DNA from: Taxillus chinensis
Lineage: Eukaryota; Streptophyta; Magnoliopsida; Santalales; Loranthaceae
Direction: 5' to 3'
Length of the DNA: 64,000 bases
Assembly (NCBI GenBank): GCA_023512835.1
Contig: CM042087.1
Coordinates: 16,338,853-16,402,852, forward strand
Shown piece after piece: positions 33,101-44,955 of the stretch. A model generated the notes under the pieces. It saw only the letters and a program-made list of their open reading frames with translations, was not told the origin of the DNA and did not search any database. Positions within the stretch are counted from its first letter, which is position 1. Every line of letters starts with the position of its first letter. The position numbers and the translations under genes are program-made.

Positions 33101-34329
33101 AACAGATTTGCTCAAGCAAGAATACCCAGTCGAGGCCTCTGAGTCTGATAAAAGAAATATTCGAAGGTCGGCATCCAATTATTACCATGATGGTCCCATC
33201 CTATATAAGCGAAATCATGACATGGTGTTACTGCGGTGCTTAGCAAAAGAAGAGTCAAAACAGATAATGAATGAAGTGCACGAAGGAGAATGCGGTTCAC
33301 ACGCAAATGGACATGCATTAACGAGACAAATCATGCGAATGAGCTATTATTGGGCCACCATGGAAAAGGATTGCATTGAATATGTGCGCAAATGCCTCAA
33401 GTGTCAAATTTATGGCGATAAAATCCAAGTACCGCCATCCGTGCGCATGTGATGGTTTCGCCGTGGCTGTTTTCACTTTGGGGCATCGATGTGATCGGAC
33501 TAATATCTCCGAAAGCATCCAATGGTCATCGTTTCATTTTGGTGGCCATCGATTACTTTACCAAGTGGGTAGAAGCAGCGTCATATGCCAACGTCACACA
33601 AATTGTGGTGCTCAAATTTCTGTGGAGCAACATTATATGTCGATACGGGCTTTCTGAGCAGATCATAACAGATAATGCCGCCAATCTGAACAGTCGGATG
33701 ATGGGTAAGTTATGCGAAACATACAAAATTCAACACCGCAACTGGACCCCCTGTCGCCCAAAGATGAATGGAGCAGTTGAAGCGACCAATAAGAACATCA
33801 AGAACATTATCGAAAAGATGACGAAACATACAAAGATTGGCATGAGAAGCTACCATATGCTTTGCATGCTTACCGCACCTCGGTACAAACATCAACTGGG
33901 GCAACTCCATTTTCTTTGGTTTATGGTATGGAGGCAGTCTTACCTTTCGAAGTGGAGATACCTTCTCTCCGAGTACTCAAGGATACTCAACTCGAAGAAG
34001 CAGAATGGGCCCAAAGTCGTTATGAGCAGTTGAATTTAATTGAGAACAAACGCTTGGCAGCAGTCTGCAGAGGACAATTGTATCAACAGAGAATGATGAA
34101 CAACTACAATAAAAAGGTGAAGCCCAGAAACTTTCAAGCAAGTGACCTCGTTCTCGAGAAGATTTTACCAATTCAACATGACCATAGAGGCAAGTGGACT
34201 CCCAATTATGAAGGCCCATATGTTGTGAAGAAAGCATTCTCTAGTGGTGCCTTAATCCTTGCCAGAATGGATGGTGATGAGCTCCCTAACCCAGTAAATA
34301 GCGATGCGGTGAAAAAATTTTATGCTTGA
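33101..34329 (+). pseudogene. Ogre C integrase
   Basis: Zinc-binding H2C2 region: VHEGECGSHANGHALTRQIMRMSYYW...CIEYVRKCLKCQ (33270-33405). Catalytic core: D in LWGIDVIG, D in IITDNAANLNS, E in MNGAVEATNKNIK. C-terminal part: HAYRTSVQTSTGATPFSLVYGMEAVLP and VKPRNFQASDLVLEKILP, ending KKFYA at 34329, the natural end of pol. Three frames are used: 33108-33452, 33449-33860 and 33862-34329. There are thus frameshifts near 33450 and 33850. D, D and E are all present, but the protein is split. Confidence 0.9.
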
Positions 34330-36360
34330 CTCTCCCATCCAAATGAAGAGCTCCTTAATCTTTCTTCCGAGACATGGAAGGAATAAAAGCATGACAGCAA
34401 TGAGCGGACTTGGTGAAAACCTGAAAAGGCACCAAGGGTAAAATACAAAGCTCCAACAATAGACAAAGAAGCAAGGAAAGGCGGACTTGGTGAAAACCCG
34501 AAAGGGCACCAAGGGTAAAATACAAAGCCAATGACAAATCCTGAAGGGTGAAAGCAATTGGAATCCATAAGGATCGAACCACCTAAAACAGGGTCCACTA
34601 CAAACGGTGGAAAAAATGCCACTAAAGACAATAGCTGCCAACGGTGGAAGACTTAGTCAAACCTAAGGCACACTCGAATCAAATTTGTACGTTATGCTTT
34701 TAAAGACTTATAATTCTGTTTATCAGATTATAACAAGGGGCACTTTTTATGATATAAATATGTTTTGTGGAATTAAACCAACAAAAATCACGTTTTATGT
34801 TTTATCGTCTTCATTTCACAGTTAATTAGGATATTTTAAAATCCCCAGTAGGCTCTTGTGGCATTGCCTTATAGGTAGGGTCAAGCTCAAAATCCCCAAA
34901 CAAGTCAAGTTCCGCAACCTAGAGTACCAATGTCTCCCCGGAATATCAATATCCCCAATGAAGCCGCCAAGTCGAAGCTCCTCGACGCGGCACACCTAAG
35001 TCAAACAGGCCCTTTATCCACAAAAAGGGAGAGTTCCCCAACAAAAAACTCCCCATCCAGAGAGAAAAGAGCTCCCCTACAAGTCGGATGTCGGCCAAAA
35101 TCTCCGGCGACAAGGAGATGAACCCCCGGCCCATATTGGGTCATTCGAAGTACATTTCACCTTGCATTCCTGCATACACCACATTGCATTCCATGCATCA
35201 TTGGCATATGTTCAACCTTCGCAATTTCAGGAACGTCGGCACCTCTCAAGATCCCAGGAACTCTTCCCCAACAAACTTCTCATCAAGCTCTCTTGGCTTC
35301 CTTCCTTTGCCACTTCCCCAAAGTATCCTTTTGGCACATGAACAAACTTTTTCCCTTTTTGGGTCACCTCGTAGAGCGATCTCCTTGAGTGAACTCGTAG
35401 AGGGAGCCCAGATTGGGTTACTTCCCAAGGTCACCAATTCCCCAAAGCATTTCCCTCAAATACCAATTGATGTCTCCAACAAGTCTTGACAGTTCAAGCC
35501 TATCGTTGCTGTGGGCTTTTTATTTTTCAGTTCAGGCCTATCATTGTTGTGGCTTTTCATCTTCAGTTCTAGCCTATCGTTGCTGTGGGCTTTTCATCTT
35601 CAGTTCAAGCCTATCGTTGTTGTGGGATTTTCATTTTTCGGTTCCAGCTATCATTGTTGTGGGCTTTTCATCTTCGCTTCAAGCTTATCGTTCTTTGTGA
35701 GCTTTTCATTTTTCGGCTTTAAGCCTATCATTCTTGTGGGCTTTTCACTTTCAATCCAAGTCTATCGTTGTCGTAGGCTTTCTTTTTCAGTTCAAGCCTA
35801 TCATTGCTTTGGGCTTTTCATTTTCAGTTCAAGCCTATCGTTGTTGTAGGATTTCCATTTTCAAGTCAAGCCTATCGTTGGCGTGGGCCTTTCAATTTTC
35901 AGTTTAAGCCTATCATTGCTGTGGGCTTTCCCTTTTCAGTTCAAGCCTATCGTTGCTGTGGGCTTTTCATTTTTCAGTTCTAGCCTATCGTTGCTGTGGG
36001 CTTTTTCATTTTTCATTTCCAAGCCTATCATTGCTGTGGGTCTTTTCATTTCTAGCCTATCATTGCTGTGGACTTTTCCATTTTTCAGTTCAAGCCTATC
36101 ATTGCTGTGGGCTTTTCATTTTTCCGTTTAAGCCTATTATGTTGCTGTAGGCTTTCAATCTCCAGTATCTTCATATTGTAGGCGGCCCTAGATGCCTCAT
36201 CAAAGTATTATCCAAGTCCACCGGCCTGAGAAACCCCTTTCATTCTCGGGGACAGTCGCATTCTACTCTTCCCCTGAGCAAGGTAAGTCAGGTAAGCGCT
36301 CCAACCCATCCAAAATGACTCCATTTTATCTTTGTACACTGTTTGTATACAAATAGTGCA
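34330..36360 (+). other. Ogre C 3' untranslated region
   Basis: No gene. 34400-34530 has two copies of a GGCGGACTTGGTGAAAACC-like block, also seen twice in B (40125-40255), so it marks this family's 3' UTR. 34830-35480 is unremarkable, with many CCCCAA and CTCCCC runs. 35487-36160 is a minisatellite. 36161-36360 leads to the PPT. Confidence 0.75.
35487..36160 (+). repeat. 37-bp minisatellite in the Ogre C 3' UTR
   Basis: About 18 tandem units of TCAAGCCTATCGTTGCTGTG followed by GGCTTTTCATTTTTCAG-like sequence, 32-41 bp each, with ATCATTG/ATCGTTG variation. The Leu/Ser/Phe-rich frames across it come from the repeat. Confidence 0.93.
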
Positions 36361-36374
36361 CAAAGAGGGGCAAC
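36361..36374 (+). promoter_or_regulatory. Ogre C polypurine tract
   Basis: CAAAGAGGGGCAAC directly before the 3' LTR. The matching tract in B is CAAAGAGGGGCAGC. Confidence 0.8.
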
Positions 36375-38247
36375 CATTGGACCCCATTTTGTCCGGATTG
36401 GACATACTAACCCCATTTGATATATACATCTTTTTGCCCATACCATGTTACACAGGTCGTTAAGGATTACCCCAATTTGCACAAGATGGATACATTTACA
36501 CGAACAGGGAAACCCAAAATGGATAACCTTTGCTACAAATCCCTGAAGTACCCCAAGACCAATACCAGGGGATAGAGGAGGAAATTTGGAGAATAACGCA
36601 CTTGACTAAGCTCAATTCTGATTTAAAACGAAGCAGTTATGGCTAAAATAATTTTCATTGAAAAAAGTCAAACTTGACAAAAGATGGTCAATGCTGCTGG
36701 TCAAACTGCCTGAAAAAATGACTATACGAAATTCTCCAAAACATATATTTAGGGAAATATGGGTCTTCCCAAACAATATCCCAAAGTTCACACATTTTGG
36801 CATTTCGACCTGCCGACGCTTCGACCCGTTGACCATCGACCTTCGACCCACCGACCTTCGACCTGTTGACCGTTGACCTTCGACCCTGCCGACACTTCGA
36901 CCCTTTGACCCGTTGACCTTTGTTGTTTGGCTTCTTTCGCTGGCTTTCTTGCTGTTTGATTATGGGATACGTTTTATTAGCTGGCCATTTTTGTCAGAGA
37001 TGCTTTTCAACACGTGTCAGTCACATGTGTCAAATAAAAACTTAAAAAAGGACAATCACGAGCTGCAGAAGTCGCTATTCCCTCCGACAAAAGGCAGAAT
37101 CTGAAAATAAAAAATATGGCATCAATAATACAGCATTAAATGCTGCAATCAATGCAATCCAGCCAATTCCTTTAAAAGTTGTCTTTTGTCCACGCGAAAA
37201 GAGAGTTCGGCAGAGAGAAAAAACAGAGTTAAGCCCCGGAAAAGAAAAAAGAAGAGAAGGATTGACACACAAAAAAAATGAGAACATCTAGAGATTACGC
37301 CCAAAAATCCCCTTTCTGGTTTTGCTGCCATTCACCCAACTACTGCATTAAAAAAAACAAAAAAAAAACAACTTTCTGCTATTCTGCAATCAAAAATCGT
37401 CCATTCTTTTTGCATCCTCTTTCCCTCTTATCTCGTTCCAGCCCTATTTTTCCCAGGAAATGAAAAACACAAAAAACAACTCCAGTCCTGCCTTTTCCTT
37501 ACGTTTCCCTCATAAAAAAAAAAAAAAAAAAACCAATTCCCTGTCATTCCCCTATTCCTTACACCCATTCCCCTCAATTCCAGCCACAAAAGAAAAATCT
37601 TAATTCCAAAAAATATACATCATCCTCCTTTCCCAGGTTTTCTACCCAAAACCCAGAAAATTTCTTTTCTCTTCTTCTCTCATCTCCACACATCACTGCA
37701 ATCTCCAAATCAAAATCCCAACTGATTTTTGTCATTCGCGCGATTGGAACTTGGTGATTTGGTAATTCGAGCAGGCGACTGTCGGTGCACACAAGGATCC
37801 AAACGGATCCAAACATATTCACATTTGATGTAATATGTTTTCCTATATTTTGTTATGTTGTTGGGTATATGTTGTATGTTTCTTGTATTATTTTATTTGT
37901 TTATTTTATTTGTTTGTTTTTTTTGTTCTGAAGTTGTAGGTATATGTTGTGTATGTTGTAATTGTAATATGTGAAGAATAGTGAAAAAAAAAAAGAAGAC
38001 AAAAAGGAGAGCAAAAAAAAAAAGATGACAAGAAAGGAAAAAAAAGAGTGGATTTATTTTTGTTTATTTATGGATGTCATAGTCACGCACTCCACGTTTA
38101 TTTTATGTGTTCATTATTTTGATATGCATTTGTAAAAGTGTGACTTTGGGTTTTCAAAATAAAATAAAACAAACAAAATGTTTTCCAAAAAAAAAAACAA
38201 AACAAAACAAAAAAACAAAAAAAAAACCAACACATTTTCCAAAAAAA

Positions 38248-38291
<44 letters not shown>

Positions 38292-38839
38292 GTTTTTTTT
38301 AAGAAAACACAAAAACCAAAAATATTTTCTAACCCAAAAAACCAAAAAAGGAAAGTAAAAAAAAACAAAAAAAATATATTTCTATTTTTTTTAGGACTTT
38401 AATTTCCAAAATAAAACCAAAAAACCAAAACAAACCCCTAGGATCTCATTCTCTACTTTAGATAAAAACCCAAAACTTTTAGGATTCCCTTTAGAAATTT
38501 AGGGTAAATCCATTTTAACCATGACTTTAATAAATAACTTAGCTAAAAATTATAGACTTTTTTGGGAAATCTAACCCAGTCGTGGCAGTGCAAATAAAAT
38601 AGGAAACCTCCTCCTCCGAAAATAGATACCGAAAGGGCACTGTAGGGGTGCTAATCCTTCCCTACACGTAACCAACTCCTGAACCCTTATTTGATAACGC
38701 AGACCACACCTTTAAACTACTCAAAGTAGAGGGTATCCAACTGTACCCCAAAATCAGTTGGTGGAGACTCTAAATTTTCTCACGATTGGTTTAGTTTGAG
38801 CCCACCCCAAACGGGCCTGGACGAAAACCAGTGATGACA
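36375..38839 (+). repeat. Ogre C 3' LTR
   Basis: Starts CATTGGACCCC (both terminal TG bases mutated to CA) and ends CCAGTGATGACA, 2465 bp. It is shorter than the 5' LTR because the TCGAAG/TTGACC block and part of the T-rich tract are reduced. Confidence 0.92.
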
Positions 38840-39000
38840 CCCAGCATGGTACGACTCGGGAGCCCGATGTGAGTATTATTCTGGAGGAATTGGTCATAAT
38901 ATCGAGAGATGTATGACATTCAAGAGAGCAGTTCAGGCTTTGAGAAGAACAAACTGCCTGAGCTTTTCAGATGATGGATTGCCAATGCTCGAGTAATATC
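38840..39000 (+). pseudogene. Ogre-like B gag, zinc-binding end
   Basis: Resumes B gag after element C. AWYDSGARCEYYSGGIGHNIERCMTFKRAVQAL is the CxYHxGxxGHxxExC-type motif, with Tyr in place of the first His. It ends with TAA at about 38996. The same segment in C is at 28745-28850. The join confirms that C inserted in this gag. Confidence 0.85.
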
Positions 39001-42000
39001 ATGGAGACTCGGAATTTTTAATAATTTCCCTTGTGGTGAAACTTTGAAAGCTTCTTATGCCTTAAAAAAATGCTTGTCACCTCCACTTTAATAATAAATG
39101 TTTACAAATGGTTTCTATCATTTCATAACATGTGTATGCAATAGTTGTCCATAATTTGTCCACTCTCATGGTACATGTATCAAGCTTAACAGGGGCATAT
39201 GAAACAAGAAGACAACCTGAGCCTGAGAAGGGTCCAAGGAGCTAAGAGCTCAACGTAAGAGATCGAGAAGTTCAAGAAAAAAATTTTTGGGGAACTCCAT
39301 TCCCATTGGGAAGGACGCTATCGGGGAGTTTGATTGACTGTTAGGTAAAGTCCCTTCTGTCAAGAAAATGAATATAACTCTTCTTTGAACTACTTGATAA
39401 AATATTTGATCCTTTAAAGTGAGGAGAGGCCATCTTTTGTACTATCTTGTAATAATACCCTTGCTACCCCGTTTGAGCCTATAATGAAATTTCCTTTCAA
39501 ACTACCTAATCAATAGTTCACCCCACACTGGAGTAGTTCCTCAAAACCAAATCCCTCTAAAAAAAGGGCAGTTCAGCACAGGTGTTGGGGCAGTTAGTGC
39601 CTCATAGAGTCCCTCGTTGGGATAACGCATTGTCAAACTGAGGCAACCATTGGCGAAAAAAAAAGAAAGAAAAAATAGAGAGGAAAATTCAAGGGAGCAT
39701 TTTAAGGCATGATGAGAAAAAAGGAAAAGAAAACAACCAAGAAAGGAAAAGGGGGCATTTTTAATCAAACCCATATTGGGGCAATTCAGGAAGGAATAAA
39801 TCAACCTTCAGGGTAGTTTTCAAGAAAAAAATCAGTCTCGAGCCCTACACTGGGGCAATTTAGTCCATCCCTTGTAAAGAAAAAATGAAAAGAAAAAAGA
39901 AAGAGAGATCAAAAAAAAGTCAAAAAAAATCAGCTTCTAGAGAGTTCAACTTGAACTATGGATCATATCCAACCTAGAATAGGTTTGAGCCTGTTATATT
40001 CCTTTCTTGATAAACCCTTTAACTTCAAGCCTTCGTTACAGTCCTAGAAAAGTCCTCTATGATTGAATGATCAAAGTTATTTTCCATGTACTCAAATGAG
40101 AGTGGACACTTTCGATGCAAAAGGCAGACTTGGTGAAAACCCGAAAGGGCATCAAGGGTAAAATATAAAGCCATCTACAAGACAGAAGGGACAATATAAT
40201 CCACATAAGGCGGGCATAGTGAAAACCCAAAAGGGCACTGCGAGTAAAATTTAAAGCCAAGAAAACAGCAAGTGTTCAAGTGTACCGGATCAAGTTGAAG
40301 CCTGAACAGAACCTTTGATAGTGGAACCTGAAGCCATGAAAGCAAGAAGAGTCTAGATCAATGCAAAGCTCCAAACAAGCAACTTCAAAAGATAGATTCC
40401 TCCCGAGCCACAAGATCAAGGCAAAGCTTCGAGCAATAACCTCCCAAGGTAAAGCCCAAAACCATTGTGTGCTAACACGTCCGATCCAAGGATAAAATCC
40501 TGAAACCTCGAGACCCTTCAACTTCAATCTCAAAAACCCTCAAAACCATCAAGTACCAACATTTCCAAACCAAGAGGATAAAAACCCCAAAGCTTCAAGC
40601 CTATTGTCCAATCTCAACCTTGAGAACCTTCACAATCATGAAGCGCCACTACTCTTAACCTCAAGATGACTCTCAAAACCAGCAAATAGCAAGATCTCTA
40701 ACTCAAAAACAGGAAAATTCTCAAAGCCATTGAGTACCAACATTTCCAATCTCCAAGGATAAAACCCCAAGCTTCAAAACCATCCAATCTAGTCCCAAAA
40801 CCTTCAAAACCACAGGTGCTAATGCCTCTAGCCCCCAAACCATTGAGCAAATACCCCAAAAATCTGCAGATTGGACCCTCAAACCATTTAGCACCATTAT
40901 CTAGTCAAAGCTAGTCAAGTTCAAGTCAGTTTTGTGGAACATACCCCTAGAGGCTCGTACCACTGCCATGAGAGGACGACAAGCTATGATTGCATTGCAT
41001 AATCATGTTTTGAAAATTGTTTTAAATCATCTATGAAAACTCATTTTTGAAATTCAAAAATCTTTTGTACATAAAATGTTTATCCCCAGCAAGGTCTCTC
41101 ATGATATTACTCAGCAGATGTGCTCAAGTCATGCTCTTCAACTCAAGGAAGCTAAGTCTAGCAAACTCCCCAGCCAAAGAAGAAAGAGTTCCCCAACATG
41201 ATTGGAATAATTCAACAACTCCTCAACAGCGTCAAGATATTTCCCCCAGCAAGGTGAAGCTGATCACCAACAGCAATGGATCTTTAGCGAGTTAAACTTT
41301 CCCCGTAAAAAAAAACCAAAAAAAAAAAACCAAAAAAAGAGAGAAACAAAAAAGAAGACTTCATGCATATCATCAACATCCTACATCCATACATGCATCA
41401 GGTGCATCTCCCTTGTACAGGTTTCATGAGCAACTCTATGAAATTCTAGACATTTAAGGCACTTTCATAGGCCCTGCAAGCCTTTGAGACAATCAAGATT
41501 CCCCAAACATCTCTCCAAATTCTTGTAAGCCTTACAAACCACTTTTCAAGAAGTTGAGCCCTAAAACTCATTTCTCATGATGTTAGTGTGTTTCAATTAT
41601 CATCAATCTATCGTGATACTGGTGTGTTACTTTATCACTTGCATATATGATATTGGATTGTTTCCTCTATCATTCTTTCATGATGCTGGTGTGTTCCTTT
41701 ATCACTTGCATATATGATATTGGATTGTTTCCTCTATCATTCCTTTGTTGTGATACTGGTGTGTTCCTTTATCACTTGCATATGATATTGGATTGTATCC
41801 TCTATCATTCCTTTGTCGTGATATTGGTGTGTTCCTTTATCACTTGCATATATGATATTAGATTGTTTCCTCTATCATTCCTTTGTCGTGATGTTAGTGT
41901 GTTCCTTTATCACTTTGCATATATGATGTTGGATTATTTCCTCTATCATTCCTTTGGTATGATACTGTTGTGTTCCTTTATCATTGGCATTTCAATTCCC

Positions 42001-42561
42001 GTCTCTCAATTCCTGTCTGTGATACTGGTGTGTTCCTTTATCACTTGCATATATGATATTGGATTGTTTCCTTTATCATTTCTTTGTTTTTGTTACGATA
42101 CTGGTGTGTTCCTTTATCGCTTGCTTTGTCACAGCTCATAGGCCTACTATGCCTGCAAAGTCTCTTAGGTTCTAGCCTTTTACATTCCTGTCAGCTCTAG
42201 GCTTTTAATTTTCAGTATCTTTGCATCGTAAGCGGTAATCTTCCGACCTCTGCAACGCATTGTAGGCAAGTAATCCCCTTGCCTCTGCGGAGTCTCTCAT
42301 GTCAGCTCTAGGCTTTTAATTTTATGTCTTTTCAAATCCAAATTAACCCTTCAGGTTTTCCATTCTCTATTACCGCATGTCTCTTTTAAACCCCAATCCA
42401 CTAAGCTTCTAGGCTTTTATTCTAGAAAATCCCAAGTTCTAGCAAGTACTCCGATTCCCAGCAGAGCCATCCCTTGGCAATAGGTAAGCCAGGTAAGTGG
42501 TCCAACCCATCCAAAACAAGTCTGTCTTATCTTTGTGCATCGTTTGAACAAAAACGATACA
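39001..42561 (+). other. Ogre-like B 3' region without pol
   Basis: 3.5 kb after gag with no protease, RT, RNase H or integrase blocks in any frame I could recognise. It has two copies of the GTGAAAACCCGAAAGGGCA block (40130-40260) that mark the 3' UTR in C. A stretch of degenerate AACCATCAAG/CTTCAAA repeats follows (40550-40870), then a minisatellite at 41615-42125. Purine-rich tracts occur at 39655-39930. Confidence 0.65.
41615..42125 (+). repeat. About 70-bp minisatellite in the B 3' UTR
   Basis: About eight units beginning GATACTGGTGTGTTCCTTTA and continuing through TATCACTTGCATATATGATATTGG to TCTATCATTCC. Unit starts near 41615, 41682, 41752 and 41820 show 67-70-bp steps. The 164-codon frame across it is a by-product. 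Confidence 0.9.
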
Positions 42562-42575
42562 CAAAGAGGGGCAGC
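42562..42575 (+). promoter_or_regulatory. Ogre-like B polypurine tract
   Basis: CAAAGAGGGGCAGC directly before TGTTGGACCC of the 3' LTR. Confidence 0.78.
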
Positions 42576-44955
42576 TGTTGGACCCTATTTTGTCCGGGTT
42601 GGACACATTTTATCAAATTCAATTTACCTCATATGTCACTTCGGTTTGTTAGAATTTTACAGAATGACGAAGTCATGACCACTGAGCCACAAATGCCTAA
42701 TTTCAAGAAATTATTCGAAAGACCTCCAAATGCCAAAGACCCAGTCCTGGGAAATAGAAAATCAAATTCGAGGATCAACGCCACCAACCGCGCTCAATTC
42801 CGAGGTCAAACGAAGAAGATATGATCAAAATAACGTTTGAGCCGCCATTGAGGGTCAAAATGGTATTTGACTTTTCAAATGGCACTCCGGATCAGGTCAC
42901 AAATCTTATTTTCCTATTCTACTCGTCGTTCTGAGAATTTTGACATATATACTATATATATTTGCTCCCGGGGCCTTTTTCATTAAAAATCAAAATAAAA
43001 TCATTTTTTCGGCAATAAATAATCGCAGTACAGGCTTGCCAGAAAAATGAGATCGTTTTCGAATAAAATTGACACGGGGTTGCTCGTCACAATGCCCCGA
43101 GTCTAAAAACAATTTTTTCGAGATGTTTTAAAATCCAGTTTGTCCTGTCGATCCCAAAAACCGAAAGACATCAGTTAAAAATCCCAAAACAACATATTTT
43201 TCTGCTTTTATTTTACTTTTCCGCCCATGTCATCCACGTGCCACCATTTTACTGGTGTAAAAATAAAGAAAACAAAACACAAAAAAGAAAACAAAAAAAA
43301 TAAAATAAAATAAGCAAAATAAAACCTGCCACAAAAATCGCTTATCTTATCGCTTCACCAACGCCTCTTGTCTTCTTCCTTTCTCTCTCCCTCCTCGCCT
43401 CGTCTCCATCGCCGGATCCATGCAGTGAGTGCCGTGATTCTGGAGGACAACCTCGCGCCCGCCGGACCACCACGCCAACTCACCCCTCCAGCTAGCCAAC
43501 GTAACCATGGTCGCCCGAACCATGGTCATCTCCCGTCCTCTCTCAAACTAACTCACAACCCGCCGATAACCCAAACCCAACTCTGGTTCAAAGCCACCGC
43601 TCAACACCTGACTCAAACCCTAGCCCCCTCTCGCCTATATAAGCCCCAGCCGATCAACCATGGCTCCGGCTCTCGGGGTTAGCTCTCTGAAAAATCACCA
43701 TCTCCTCCTCCATCAAACCCAATTCCCCCTCTCTTTTCTCGAGAAACCCAAACACACCGCCCTGAAAATCAAAACCTGAGCGCCATTTCTCCTTCTTGGC
43801 TCTCTCGGCTCGATCCTTTTTTCCCCAGAATTGAAAACCTTCATTCGCATAAAAAAAAGCCATCACGCCTTTCCTTCCAACTCTAAAGCTCTGCCTCCCC
43901 TCTAGTCGGAACCCTTTCCACTGACCATCGGGGGAGATAACCCTTTCCCGTTCCTTTATACCGATTCCTATCATTTTGCCCAGCGCCATCCTTGCGTCCT
44001 CGCTAGGTGTCAAACGGCGGCAGAAAGGGAGTGGAGAAAGAAGAGAATACCCAAGGAAGCAGCATATGCCACATCGGTCGGCTGAAGCTTGAGGCAGAGG
44101 ACATCCGGACTGTGGACAGGAGAAGAAGCGCCATAGCAGGAGAGGAGACGTTCGCCCGAGTGGTTGGTTTCCGTTTTTGATGGTTTTCACCTAGGATGTT
44201 TTCTTGATTATTCTTGTCCGTTTTGTTTTGTTGACATCTCCATGCTTGTTTACGCAGGATTGTTCTCTTGCTTTATATCCTGCTTGTGCCCCTATCCCAA
44301 TCTGTTGTTTCTGATAGTTTTTATATTTTTGTTTCACTGATTCTGTCAACATGGTCTGGAGCATGATTAAGAAGCGTCAATGGAGGGCGCAATATGGTTT
44401 TATGCTTTTGTTTTTGATCATAGTCTTTTGTGTTTCGTTCTGCCTTTATGTAATCGGGGTTATTTCTTTTGGTCTGGGTGGTTGTTGCTTGCTTTAAGCA
44501 AGTAGAAAGGTCGTTTGGTTGCTGTGTTAGTTAGTCCAATCATGCAAGATGTGTCCGTTTTGATTGCTGTTTGGTCCGTTTTAAGTGTGCTCATACTGCT
44601 GTTTGGTCTGTTTTGGTTAGGTTCTCTGTTCTTTAGTGATGGTTTCATAAACTAGTGTGTATAGTGAATTACATTTTCTTTTTAGTCTGTTTTGCACTAA
44701 ACCAATGCTAAATGTCATCTGCGTTGAATGTTGTGGGAAAGCACTCTGGGTGAGTGTGATTATTGACTGCTTCAGGGTAAAAAAATCTATTAATCATTTT
44801 GTCATTTCTCTGTTACATGCTCTGGTTAAATGGTTTTGCACGGGTGCTTTGTTTGGGTTGAGTGTTCTTTGCCAATTGGGTATGTAGATGCTTATTTGTT
44901 CTGGGCGTGCTTTATAGTTTTATTTTGTGATTTGATGTTGCTTGTATCTTGTTTT
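42576..44955 (+). repeat. Ogre-like B 3' LTR, truncated
   Basis: Matches 16400-18740 throughout, including the TATA box at 43636-43643. It loses similarity after TTGTATCTTGTTTTG, at a GAGAGAGAG run near 44955. Beyond it lies the 3' internal part of A. The missing portion corresponds to about 18745-19796 of the 5' copy. Confidence 0.8.

Larger units (their letters stand above)
22312..38839 (+). mobile_element. Ogre (Tat-lineage Ty3/Gypsy) element C
   Basis: 16.5 kb, flanked by a perfect 5-bp duplication CCCAG (22307-22311 and 38840-38844), inserted in the gag of B. Layout: 5' LTR, tRNA-Arg-type PBS, ORF1, gag, protease, RT, RNase H, second RNase H, integrase, long 3' UTR with minisatellite, PPT, 3' LTR. 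ORF1 upstream of gag and two RNase H domains are the marks of Ogre within the Tat lineage. All coding parts carry stops or shifts. The two LTRs differ by substitutions and repeat number, so the insertion is not very recent. Confidence 0.92.
16400..44955 (+). mobile_element. Ogre-like Gypsy B, gag-only
   Basis: Begins TATTGGACCC (mutated from TGTTGGACCC, seen intact in its 3' LTR at 42576). Parts: 5' LTR, decayed leader, gag, then element C inserted in gag, rest of gag, a long 3' untranslated region with a minisatellite, PPT, and a 3' LTR truncated near 44955. There is no protease, RT, RNase H or integrase between the gag end (39000) and the 3' UTR, so B either lost pol or belongs to a gag-only non-autonomous family. 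It sits inside the 5' LTR of A. Confidence 0.75.

Noticed and set aside
35413..36150. Phe/Ser/Leu-rich frames resembling membrane proteins
   Set aside because: Products of the 37-bp minisatellite in the Ogre C 3' UTR.
38107..38402. Lys/Asn-rich frame and its Phe-rich opposite strand
   Set aside because: Arises from AAAAC-rich low-complexity sequence in LTR C.
41647..42141. 164-codon Cys/Phe/Leu-rich frame
   Set aside because: Product of the roughly 70-bp minisatellite in the B 3' UTR.
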